NCBI GenBank assembly: GCA_938009275.1
Contig: CALLHY010000055.1
Location: forward strand, 1-44,979
Direction: 5' to 3'
DNA from: an uncultured bacterium
Lineage (GTDB): Bacteria > Cloacimonadota > Cloacimonadia > Cloacimonadales > Cloacimonadaceae
Length of the DNA: 44,979 nt
Made by a program: the position numbers and the translations under genes. Shown here one piece after another: positions 8,703 to 17,090 of the stretch (position 1 is the first letter of the stretch; every line of letters begins with the position of its first letter). The notes below the pieces were generated by a model, which did not search any database, had not been told where the DNA came from, and saw only the letters and a list, made by a program, of their open reading frames with translations.

Positions 8703-9779
8703 TCAATCAGCAGTCCATAGCTTGCCATCTTCACTGATGTACATGTCAGGCAAGCCCTTTGCGCCAAACAGGGTGATTACGTAGCCCTGTGAGTGGACTT
8801 CGAACCTTGTTTTTAGCTTTTTCCCCTGCCATAGGATGGGCTTTGCCTTTAGCTGAGAAAGTGATCTGGCATAGCGGTTATGGTCGAAATAGTACTGCTT
8901 TTGCTTGTAGTATAGCTGCCGCAATTGCTCTTTAAGCTCTTCGGTTGAAGGAACTTGATAGCTATGCTTCGATGAGCCACCCAGTTGCTGAGAAAAGAAC
9001 AGATAGCCCCAGCGTTCAGGATAGTGCATGGCAATAAGCCCCTGTGGACTCCACACCCAGTTATACTCGGGCTTTCCGGCAATCTTGTGGTAGTCTTTAT
9101 CCACTATTTCCGTGTCCCAGTGCACTCGTGAGAAGTTTATGCGCCAAAAATCACCTTCGGGGGGTGGAATACTTTTATCAGTACATTCTGCTAATACACT
9201 CATGGGTATCTTAAGCTCCACACGCCATGCTTGATCGGTATCAGAAGGGTCATTTAGGCTGCCATCAATTCCAATGGCGTATTCTATCTTCTGTATGTCC
9301 CATGCGTTAACGGCTACTTCATTCCTGTCCCGATAGGGCTTTACCAATAGCAAATCCCATAGTGTACCCAGGGCGTTTAATTCCAGTTCGTAGTATTCGT
9401 GGGTGTCGCCATCGGGATCGATGAATATCTCAAAATCGTTGTCGTGAAAGATAACGGCATCGCGCTCGGTTAGCTTTGCCCAGATATGCGGCTCTTCCAT
9501 GTCGGCGGCGAAATATAGCCAATCATTGTCCCACAGCATCTTCACGCGGGTGCGGTGGAAAGGTTTGGGCTTTTTGTCACCCTCAATATCCACAAATTCC
9601 TCTGTCCATGCTGCTTTCTGCCAGGATGCTTCATCAAAGTTGCCGTCCATCACTATGGTGTCTATTGGGCGATAGGCGGTGTAGCTAAGTGGCTTAAACT
9701 CGCCCGCGGGCACAGGAAAGGTCTCCGCACCCAGGCTTAGTGCCGCAATAAGGATTAGTATCATGATCATTGCTTTCAT
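8703..9779 (-). CDS. Exported CBM9-like carbohydrate-binding protein
   Basis: After a signal peptide (MKAMIMILILIAALSLGAE) the protein shows the family 9-like carbohydrate-binding module: DTIVMDGNFDEASWQKAAW, VKMLWDNDWLYFAADMEEPHIWA, HDNDFEIFIDPDGDTHEYYELELN and later FWRINFSRVHW. A C-terminal stretch (about 280-358) has a lysine/tyrosine-rich helix and a small beta region with no clear match. I chose the ATG at 9777-9779, which has GGAG five bases upstream, over one nine codons earlier. It is the last gene of the glycan operon, 10 bases after the GH130 gene. Proteins of this type bind or present sugars outside the cytoplasm; the ligand is presumably the glycan handled by the operon, but this is inferred from context only. 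Confidence 0.82.
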   Translation of the reverse strand: MKAMIMILILIAALSLGAETFPVPAGEFKPLSYTAYRPIDTIVMDGNFDEASWQKAAWTEEFVDIEGDKKPKPFHRTRVKMLWDNDWLYFAADMEEPHIWAKLTERDAVIFHDNDFEIFIDPDGDTHEYYELELNALGTLWDLLLVKPYRDRNEVAVNAWDIQKIEYAIGIDGSLNDPSDTDQAWRVELKIPMSVLAECTDKSIPPPEGDFWRINFSRVHWDTEIVDKDYHKIAGKPEYNWVWSPQGLIAMHYPERWGYLFFSQQLGGSSKHSYQVPSTEELKEQLRQLYYKQKQYYFDHNRYARSLSQLKAKPILWQGKKLKTRFEVHSQGYVITLFGAKGLPDMYISEDGKLWTAD

Positions 9780-9789
9780 TATAACTCCT

Positions 9790-10746
9790 TCACTTAGCAT
9801 AAGCATGGTCGATCAGCTCTTGAATCGTGGTGATAGCAAGGCACACGCAGGTATCCGCCGCTCCGTAATAAACATACACTTTGCTGTTTAGAGGAACGAA
9901 GCCCTGTTCATCTCTGGATAGCGGAATGGCTGCCGAGGGGAAAACCACATTGGGAACCTGGCCACTGAGTTCGTAAAACTCTCTTGGCTCCAGAATGTTA
10001 TACTTACCACGTGCAAGGATGCAGTAGGGACGCTGCAGGTCATGCAGGGAAACTCCTGCCTGATATATGTTTGCGCTGCCGAAATGGGTAGCCACGCCGT
10101 GGTAGATATGCAGCCAGCCGGCTTTGGTTTTTAGCGGGGGTGGGCCGCTGCCGATAAGTTCGTCCCAATAGTGTGGCCTGCCGGAGAATATCGGCATAAT
10201 GGTCTTCCACTCCAGCATGTTGTCGCTTTGGCTGCAAGTAATGCTGCTTCCTGTTTTTACCCCATCGCTTCCGCGGTAGTTATTGGGGCGTTCAAAGCGA
10301 TAGCCGCTGCCTTCCAGCAGCACTCCATTGCGCACATCCGGTTCGGACACCAGAGCAATAAAATCCAGGCTGTTAAAGTTATCGGTTACAAAATAGCCCA
10401 AAAAGCAGCCGGCATCGGTGTCCATAGCACAGATTATGTCGTAGCTATTGCCGGATAAACCTTTGGTGATGCGGGCATCGTAGATGTGGTAAATAGTATG
10501 TGGACAGCGGAATAGATTGCTTATCTCAATAGGACTGTTGTCTATGCGGAATTTTATGCCATCCTTGGAGATAGCCTTTACAAAGAATGTTTCCCGGGCA
10601 CGGTTCTGCACACGCAGCAGCAGCAGAAACTTGTCTTCGAACATTATGCCGCCGGGATTGAACACCGAGCTCACATCACTCAATGCCGGATGCGTAGAGC
10701 AGATGTCTTGTCTGCTGATGATGGGGTTTTTAGCGTAGCGTTTCAA
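9790..10746 (-). CDS. GH130 beta-mannoside phosphorylase
   Basis: GH130 enzymes phosphorolyse beta-1,4-mannosides, releasing alpha-mannose 1-phosphate. Visible family features are NPI at the N-terminus, SSVFNPGG, IYDARIT with the likely general acid Asp90, the loop GSGPPPLKTKAGWLHIYHG, the substrate/phosphate residues around PNVVFPSAAIPL, and YYGAAD near the end. The 318 residues are normal, and there is no signal peptide, so it acts in the cytoplasm. It overlaps the GH20 gene by 17 bases. In this setting the likely substrate is mannosyl-beta-1,4-GlcNAc from N-glycan cores, giving Man-1-P and GlcNAc. Mannan oligosaccharides are the main alternative, since the subfamily cannot be fixed by eye. 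Confidence 0.88.
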   Translation of the reverse strand: MKRYAKNPIISRQDICSTHPALSDVSSVFNPGGIMFEDKFLLLLRVQNRARETFFVKAISKDGIKFRIDNSPIEISNLFRCPHTIYHIYDARITKGLSGNSYDIICAMDTDAGCFLGYFVTDNFNSLDFIALVSEPDVRNGVLLEGSGYRFERPNNYRGSDGVKTGSSITCSQSDNMLEWKTIMPIFSGRPHYWDELIGSGPPPLKTKAGWLHIYHGVATHFGSANIYQAGVSLHDLQRPYCILARGKYNILEPREFYELSGQVPNVVFPSAAIPLSRDEQGFVPLNSKVYVYYGAADTCVCLAITTIQELIDHAYAK

Positions 10747-12151
10747 GATATCCCTCCAATTCCTTTAGGCGGGTTTGGAAGCCTGCAAAGTCAGCTTTAT
10801 GGCTCCAGAGCCGTTCTGCCAGGGCGAATGCACGGGGTAAGAGCATATATTCCAGTTCTTTTTGATTATGGATGTGCTCTGTCCAGAGGTTGGCTTGACC
10901 GCCTAAGCACAAATCTGGGCGGCTGTAATCTGCCGGGGAAAAGCTATATACATTCTCCAGAGTGCTAATGCCATGAGCACCGGGCGAGGACTCGCTTTGC
11001 TTCCAGTCAAAATAGCATATCCGGTTGGGACAGAGGATGTAGGGATTGGAGTTCTGCGCTGCTTTTTGGGCGGCAGCTTTGCCATCACCGCGCCAGACCA
11101 TCACGATTAAAGTGCTATCGATGCTTCCGTCCAGTATCTCGTCCCAGCCGATTACCTGCTTGCCTTTTTGCTGCAAGGAAGTGGCTATTTCGTGGAAGAG
11201 CCAGCTTTGTAGCTGTTCTTCATTCTCCAGTTGCAAGTCCTTTATCCGCTGTTGGCAGTTGGGACAGGCCTTCCAGCGTTCCTTTGGGGCTTCGTCACCA
11301 CCCAGGTGGATGTAGGCAGCGGGGAAGATATCGGCAATCTCGCCCAGCAGGTTTTTTAGGAAGCTGATAACCGCATCTTTACCAGCGCAGAGGATGTCTT
11401 CGGAAATGCCCCAAATATTCAGGGGCTTGAACTCCGCGGGAAAGCAGGCAAGCTCAGGATATGCAGATAGCAATGCCATGCTGTGGCCGGGGAGGTCTAT
11501 CTCCGGGATAACTGTGATGCCCAAATCGTTTGCATAGGCAATAACCTGGCGGATTTCTTCTGGAGTGTAAAAACCGCCATAGCTGCTGCCGTCGGTCTCG
11601 ATGCGATTTGCACCATGCTGGCACAATGCGGGATAGAGCTTGCTTTCGATGCGCCAGCCCTGATCATCGGTTAAATGCCAATGAAAGCGGTTTAGCTTTA
11701 GTGTCGCCATAATCTTCAGGTAATGCTTCACTGTTTCGATGCCGAAAAAGTGGCGGCTTTCATCCAGATGCAAACCACGCCATTCATAGGCAGGATAGTC
11801 AATTATCTCCTGACAAATCAAGTGTGGGACAGGGGCTTGGGAGGCAAGGAACAGCAGTTGCAACAGGCTTTGGATGCCGTATAGGAAGCCGTTATAGCCC
11901 TTTGCGCTTATGGTTATGCCTTGTTCGCTAATGGAAATAAGGTGCATATCCTTGTGTGAGGCAGCCATGCGTGGCATTTGGTGAAACAGCACCTTAGTTA
12001 CGTTGCCACTGGCTTTGGGCAAGATGCTTGTCCAGCCCTGCTCCAGCAGCTTCGCCAGGCGGGGATCGGGGCAGTCCAGTATGCTTGGTGCGCCGGGATG
12101 TAGCAGTGCTTGGGGGGAGGTGATGCGCTGTTCTACCGTTTTGGGTATCAT
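10730..12151 (-). CDS. GH20 beta-N-acetylhexosaminidase, cytoplasmic
   Basis: This GH20 enzyme removes terminal beta-linked GlcNAc or GalNAc by substrate-assisted catalysis. A GH20b-type N-terminal domain (to about 118) is followed by the catalytic barrel: WRGLHLDESRHFFG, NRFHWHLTDDQGWRIE, IPEIDLPGHSMA, and the catalytic Asp-Glu pair in HLGGDE (286-287), then WDEILDG and GGQANLWTE. The protein is 473 residues without a signal peptide, while most GH20 enzymes are exported; this argues for breakdown after import. Its ATG overlaps the stop of the GH38 gene as ATGA, a sign of translational coupling. Confidence 0.93.
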   Translation of the reverse strand: MIPKTVEQRITSPQALLHPGAPSILDCPDPRLAKLLEQGWTSILPKASGNVTKVLFHQMPRMAASHKDMHLISISEQGITISAKGYNGFLYGIQSLLQLLFLASQAPVPHLICQEIIDYPAYEWRGLHLDESRHFFGIETVKHYLKIMATLKLNRFHWHLTDDQGWRIESKLYPALCQHGANRIETDGSSYGGFYTPEEIRQVIAYANDLGITVIPEIDLPGHSMALLSAYPELACFPAEFKPLNIWGISEDILCAGKDAVISFLKNLLGEIADIFPAAYIHLGGDEAPKERWKACPNCQQRIKDLQLENEEQLQSWLFHEIATSLQQKGKQVIGWDEILDGSIDSTLIVMVWRGDGKAAAQKAAQNSNPYILCPNRICYFDWKQSESSPGAHGISTLENVYSFSPADYSRPDLCLGGQANLWTEHIHNQKELEYMLLPRAFALAERLWSHKADFAGFQTRLKELEGYLETLR

Positions 12152-15100
12152 GGGGTCAGCTCCAGCCGGAGGGTTATTATCTCAAATGCCCTGGCAGATA
12201 TGGGTGCATCGTTTGGAAGTTCACAGAGCGTTTCTTCCAGCATGTTGCATTTAGTTAATCTTGCTATGGGTCGTAAGGACAGCAGAGTGTCTGTGCAGGG
12301 GCTGCCAATGGGCTCAAAACAACGCAGGATAATGCCTTCGCCGTCCTCGGCAGGCTTGATGTGTTTTAGTACCAGTCTGCTGTTTTCAAAGCCGAAGCTT
12401 TGTCCCAGTGGCAGCTTGGGATTTGTTGCGCAGGGGGCTAACTGCAGCTTGGTGCCATAGGCGTCCGCTATTTCGGCTACATGCGCATCGGCAAAGGGAG
12501 AAGCATGGCAGTAGAAGGCATAACTGTATTCCTGAATGCCTAAATCGGCTTCAGGATCAACATCGGCAGGGCTGCGGAGCAATGCCATTTCCATGGTGTT
12601 GTTATTAACGCTGAAGCCATACTTTTCGGTGCAAATCAGGCTGCATCCTTGGGTAGCATCGGAGAGATCAACAAAGCCCTGGGCAGGGAATTCAAAACGG
12701 GCACTGTCCCATTGGTTACGGGGTTTGGTGGGACGCTGCACGTTGCCCATCTGGATGCCGCAAGTGGCATATTCTGCTCTTATATCAGGGCTAAAAGACA
12801 GCCGCAGCATCTTGTGATGCTCCTGCCACATTACTCTATGAGAAAAGCGCAGCATCCGCTCTCCGGGATACAGCGAGATTTGCTGCTCTATCTCGGAATT
12901 GCCAATGCGAATCTTATGGCACACTGAACAGGCTTTACCCATGCTGCCAGAAGCTGAGATTAGCTCTGCATGCTCGCTTTGTTGGGCAATAGTTTCGCGG
13001 TAAAAGTGGTTTATATCCCATGCTCCCCAGTTATTGGGCTCGTCCTCCCACAGCTTAAGCAGGTTTGAAGGCGAAGCTAATAGCTCACAAGCATCCTGCT
13101 TGTCAAAAATTGAGGAGATACTGCCCGTAGAGGTGATGCAGACTTTAATAAACTCATTTTCTATCACTATGTTGCCTTGGGCATCGGGGATAAGTTCATC
13201 ATGGGAGGGTCTTGTATTTACTGTGCCGTTTTGGAGGACTATGCTTATCTGCCCCAAGCTCCAGGCCTTGATGCGCGTTAGAAGCATCAGGCTATCATCC
13301 TGCAAGCGCCAGTCCACTACTTCGCAAGCTTCCGTGGATATGCCAAAAGCCTGCTTGGGAGCGGGAATGCTAAGCCAGGCGCAGTTGCTCCCCCCAGCGG
13401 GATTGAACACCAGATATCTGCCGGGTGCAGTTGCGCTGCCAAGGCTTTGCATACTGTTTGCTATCAAGCCATTAAGAGCCGCTATGTTGCTTTCTCCCAT
13501 TTCAGAGGCATCCCGATATACGGGTCCAATAGAGCTGCCGGGCAGGATGTCGTGGAATTGAAGCAGCAATGTGTCTTCCCAAATGCGGCGTAGTACGGCT
13601 GCGGTATTTGCATCTTTGGGCTTGTAAGACAATGCCAACAATGCTTCTGCGGTGCGTATAAGGCTTTCGCAGGTGCTGTTTTGCTTCTTCATTTTGGCCT
13701 GTGTGGTGTAGGTGCCGCGGTGAAATTCCAGATAAAGCTCACCGTATGCCTTGGGCAAAGCAGCAGTACCAAGGCCATCGAAATAGCGCAAAAAGTCTTC
13801 TGCCTTGCTAAAACGGAACTTGCTGCATCCTTCCAGATTACGAAGCCGCAAGCCGTATTCGAGGTGATTGCGGGTAGGCCCACCACCGCCATCGCCAATG
13901 CCATATAAATTTAGATAAGCATCTGCCAGTTCAGCCTGCGCAAAGCGGGCTTCTGTGGCGATAAATGCGGAGGGGTTGTTCGAAAAGTTATAGTCATTCG
14001 TAGGTAGCTGATGTGCCTTCACTTCGCTGCCATCAATGCCTTGCCAGATGAATAGATGATGCGGGAAGGTGTTACTTTCGTTCCAAGAGAGCTTTTGGGT
14101 GATAAAGTAATCCACCTTGCAGCCCTTCATAAACTGAGGCATATTGGCACTAAAGCCGAAGCAATCCGGCAGCCACAGGTAATCTGGCATTTGTCCAAAC
14201 TCGCGCTGGAAGAAAGCTCTGCCATACATGAACTGCCTTATAATGCTTTCGCCACCCGTGATGTTGGTGTCAAACTCCACCCATGAAGCACCCTGCACCT
14301 CCCATCTGCCTTGCTTAACTTGCTGTTGCACCTGGGTATAGAGCGCGGGGTATAGCTCTTTCATCCATTTATAAAGCTGTGCCTGGGAAGCACCGAAGAT
14401 GTAATCGGGATAGCTTTCTAACAGCCGCAGGGCATTGGCAAAGGTTCTGCCGCCCTTACGCTTGCTTTCCCTTATCCGCCACAGCCAAGCCAGATCCAGA
14501 TGTGCATGTCCAACGCTATAAGCAGCTAAGGCACTGGCATTGGCAGGCTGGGATAGAAGCCTGTCCATTATAGCTTTGGCTTCATCATATCCCATGCCGT
14601 CTGCCCAGATATTGCATGCCTGGTTTAGTCCATAAACAATCTTTGCACGGCGTACTGAACCATCCGGCAGGCTTTTTGCCAGGTCGAACAGGATTTCCAT
14701 ATCAATAGCCAACTGATACATCGGCTCATTATATTCCACAATGCTGCACTCACGCAGGCAGTAGTTATCTTTTCCGCTGCCGAACAGGTCGTTGGCAGCA
14801 GCTTCTATCAATACCTGATGCTCCTCTCCTGCCACGGCACAATCGGAGAGCGGAACGAAGTACTTTGCGGCATTGTGATACCAATCCACCTTGGGAGTTA
14901 GCCCCTGATGTGGGCTGCCATCTTTAAACACGCAAGCTTCTCCGTCGCAATCAAAAAACAGCCCGATACGCTTGCCCTGTAGTTCTGCATCCGTCACTGC
15001 TGTTATGCTGAACCAGGCACTCCCCCATGCCTGAGACCAAACCTCGGAACAGCTAATCTCCTTCCAGTTATAGCGGTTTAAATCCTCATAGGCAATAGCT

Positions 15101-15216
15101 GCATCGGCATCGTGAATATAGCGGGCTAAAGCAGGATACTTCTTGCCGTGCACAGCGTCTTTCAGGCGTTTTATGAATTTGGCAATCCGTTCCAGATGGA
15201 TTTTCTCGTTTTGCAT
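12148..15216 (-). CDS. GH38 alpha-mannosidase
   Basis: GH38 enzymes are retaining, metal-dependent alpha-mannosidases. The 1022-residue protein has the full bacterial layout: an N-terminal accessory region, then the catalytic GH38N domain with the zinc motif HAHLDLAWLW (237-246) and the nucleophile Asp351 in WLPDCFGFS, the middle helical domain, and a long beta-rich C-terminal part (to about 1020). No signal peptide is present, so it is cytoplasmic. I chose the ATG at 15214-15216: it has GGAGAAATA upstream and shares a base with the permease stop codon (TAATG). A reading 52 codons longer overlaps the permease gene deeply and gives an unlikely cysteine-rich start. It should trim alpha-linked mannose from imported oligosaccharides. 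Confidence 0.93.
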   Translation of the reverse strand: MQNEKIHLERIAKFIKRLKDAVHGKKYPALARYIHDADAAIAYEDLNRYNWKEISCSEVWSQAWGSAWFSITAVTDAELQGKRIGLFFDCDGEACVFKDGSPHQGLTPKVDWYHNAAKYFVPLSDCAVAGEEHQVLIEAAANDLFGSGKDNYCLRECSIVEYNEPMYQLAIDMEILFDLAKSLPDGSVRRAKIVYGLNQACNIWADGMGYDEAKAIMDRLLSQPANASALAAYSVGHAHLDLAWLWRIRESKRKGGRTFANALRLLESYPDYIFGASQAQLYKWMKELYPALYTQVQQQVKQGRWEVQGASWVEFDTNITGGESIIRQFMYGRAFFQREFGQMPDYLWLPDCFGFSANMPQFMKGCKVDYFITQKLSWNESNTFPHHLFIWQGIDGSEVKAHQLPTNDYNFSNNPSAFIATEARFAQAELADAYLNLYGIGDGGGGPTRNHLEYGLRLRNLEGCSKFRFSKAEDFLRYFDGLGTAALPKAYGELYLEFHRGTYTTQAKMKKQNSTCESLIRTAEALLALSYKPKDANTAAVLRRIWEDTLLLQFHDILPGSSIGPVYRDASEMGESNIAALNGLIANSMQSLGSATAPGRYLVFNPAGGSNCAWLSIPAPKQAFGISTEACEVVDWRLQDDSLMLLTRIKAWSLGQISIVLQNGTVNTRPSHDELIPDAQGNIVIENEFIKVCITSTGSISSIFDKQDACELLASPSNLLKLWEDEPNNWGAWDINHFYRETIAQQSEHAELISASGSMGKACSVCHKIRIGNSEIEQQISLYPGERMLRFSHRVMWQEHHKMLRLSFSPDIRAEYATCGIQMGNVQRPTKPRNQWDSARFEFPAQGFVDLSDATQGCSLICTEKYGFSVNNNTMEMALLRSPADVDPEADLGIQEYSYAFYCHASPFADAHVAEIADAYGTKLQLAPCATNPKLPLGQSFGFENSRLVLKHIKPAEDGEGIILRCFEPIGSPCTDTLLSLRPIARLTKCNMLEETLCELPNDAPISARAFEIITLRLELTP

Positions 15217-17090
15217 TATTTCTCCATGGGAATCACAATCCCTTTTATTATTATGTTTTGGAAGAAGATAAAGATGCCAAGCGTTGGCAGGGCAGCAATC
15301 ACCAGCGCAGCATATCCCACTCCCGGGCTGGCACGCTGCATCAGCTCGTAGATGTGCACCATAAGAGTCCACATCGATCTATCCTGACACACGATGAAGG
15401 CAAACAGGAAGTTTCGATATGCAGCATTAAAAGCTCCCAGGGCAATAACCGCCAATATGGGCTTGCTTAAGAACAAGGTGAACTGCCAAAAGAGCCTGAA
15501 TTCCCCCGCGCCATCTATGCGCGCACTCTCAAACACCTCTTGGGGCAGGCTGTCGAAGAAGCCTTTTAGCAAGAAGATAAAATAGCCATCGGCAGCAGCA
15601 GGCAACACCAATGCCCAAAAGGTATTCAGCAGGTTCAAGCGCTTTAACATCAGGAAGTTTGGAATGCCCATCACCATTGCCGGGAAGGCCATGGTTAGCA
15701 TAAATAGCATGATTAGCTGATAGCTGAAGCGCGGCTTGAAGCGGCTAAGCGCATAGGCAGCCAAAGGATTAACCGTAATGGCAAAGAAGATGCTTAATAG
15801 CACATAGATGCCGGTATTGCGCAAGGAACGGGCATCGGTTAACATCTGATACAGTGCCATGGCATAGTTGCGCCAGATAAATTCCTTGCGGATGGAAGCT
15901 TTATTTTCGCTAAAGGCAAAATAGTCTTGTTCAGAAGCCGGGAAAGGAACATCGGAAAAGGCGGCATAGCCGGTGTTGCATTCCGCATTAAAGCTGGCTA
16001 CATCGGGATACTGCATATTAAGGTAATGCCGAAAATCCTCTGCAATGCTTTTTATGGTAATCTGTTCGGCACTTGCCAGATTTTGAATGAAAAAGCTAAG
16101 ATCTTCCACCAAAGCTCCGCTATCCGGCAGTTTCTCGGGGATTGCCACCTCAGAGAAACTGGCATAATTAGCATTCCAGGTGCTATTCAACAGCTCCAGC
16201 GTGCCGTACTTTTCACGTAGCATAGCAACAAAGGCCGCATTAGCACTGGGCTGCAAACCGAGATGCTGAATGTTTAGCGCATTCCTGGCATAGTCTATCC
16301 ACTCCTCACGCAGTGGATGCCCAAAGGGCGGACAGGAGGCAGGAAGCGTAATCTGCCCCCAACTTGTGAAGGAAGTGCCATGCTTTTGGTTATATTCCCC
16401 AATGCCATTTATATACTGCGGAATAAGCATAGTGTTTACAAAGCTTCCGTCCGGATTTACATATATGCGCATCCAAGGCGGGCTCTGCTCTTTGAACTGC
16501 CGGAATCTGCCTAAATACCCTTCGCGGCTGCTTACAAAGTTCCGGCGAAAGATGTCTTTTTCTTCCACAACAATCTCGTCCCAACTGGCAGCACCCGTGT
16601 TATAGCGCTTGTTAAATTCCAAGATGGATTTGCTGTTTTCTTTGCGCAGCGCAGTCCGGTATTGCCTTTGTGCCAGCGGATAAACCCCGCGTCCGTAGTG
16701 CTCTGCCAGATAGTAGCTATAAACCGAATAACTGCTGCCGCGTTGCCGCAGAAAAGCTTTCCAGTGCTTATATATGGCCGCATTGGGCATTTTCGGCAAA
16801 CTAACTTCTCCAAAAGATATCCAGCTTCCGGGATAGTTATCCATCAGGCGGCTGCTCTCTTCGTTGTACCTGCTTTCCAGATACTTTTTATACAGGGCTT
16901 CATCGCGGTAAAAATACTCCGGCACAAGGCTAAGGCGCGTGCTGTCCACCGCACTCTTGAACGAGGAGGATATCATTAGCATAAAGGGATAAATCATGGT
17001 GACAGCACCCAACAGCAGTACAATATGCAGCAATGCCGATAGCAGCATCACCTTCTTGCTCCCGCGCCCCACCTTGCCTATTATGCTCAT
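15216..17090 (-). CDS. ABC sugar transporter permease (MalG type) with a ~370-residue repeated insert
   Basis: The C-terminal 200 residues (about 423-624) are a MalG-type permease with five membrane segments, containing the ATPase-docking EAA loop EVFESARIDGAGEFRLFWQF at about 518-537. The first membrane segment is at 17-40. Between it and the rest lies a large soluble insert (about 47-420), presumably periplasmic. It holds at least five copies of a loose motif, aromatic-N-x(3-4)-[NT]-x(2-4)-[SA]-[WF]-x-[ED]-[VI]-x-x-P, near 86-99, 160-175, 233-250, 301-318 and 367-384. The segment LREKYGTLELLNSTWNANYA resembles a helical motif known from GH42-type glycosidases. Normal MalG proteins are about 280 residues, so the size is odd. 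The ATG at 17088-17090 overlaps the upstream stop (ATGA). Confidence 0.87.
   Translation of the reverse strand: MSIIGKVGRGSKKVMLLSALLHIVLLLGAVTMIYPFMLMISSSFKSAVDSTRLSLVPEYFYRDEALYKKYLESRYNEESSRLMDNYPGSWISFGEVSLPKMPNAAIYKHWKAFLRQRGSSYSVYSYYLAEHYGRGVYPLAQRQYRTALRKENSKSILEFNKRYNTGAASWDEIVVEEKDIFRRNFVSSREGYLGRFRQFKEQSPPWMRIYVNPDGSFVNTMLIPQYINGIGEYNQKHGTSFTSWGQITLPASCPPFGHPLREEWIDYARNALNIQHLGLQPSANAAFVAMLREKYGTLELLNSTWNANYASFSEVAIPEKLPDSGALVEDLSFFIQNLASAEQITIKSIAEDFRHYLNMQYPDVASFNAECNTGYAAFSDVPFPASEQDYFAFSENKASIRKEFIWRNYAMALYQMLTDARSLRNTGIYVLLSIFFAITVNPLAAYALSRFKPRFSYQLIMLFMLTMAFPAMVMGIPNFLMLKRLNLLNTFWALVLPAAADGYFIFLLKGFFDSLPQEVFESARIDGAGEFRLFWQFTLFLSKPILAVIALGAFNAAYRNFLFAFIVCQDRSMWTLMVHIYELMQRASPGVGYAALVIAALPTLGIFIFFQNIIIKGIVIPMEK

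Noticed and set aside
15217..15372. 52-codon N-terminal extension of the GH38 gene
   Set aside because: It overlaps the permease gene in another frame and is cysteine-rich; the ATG at 15216 has GGAGA and a TAATG junction.
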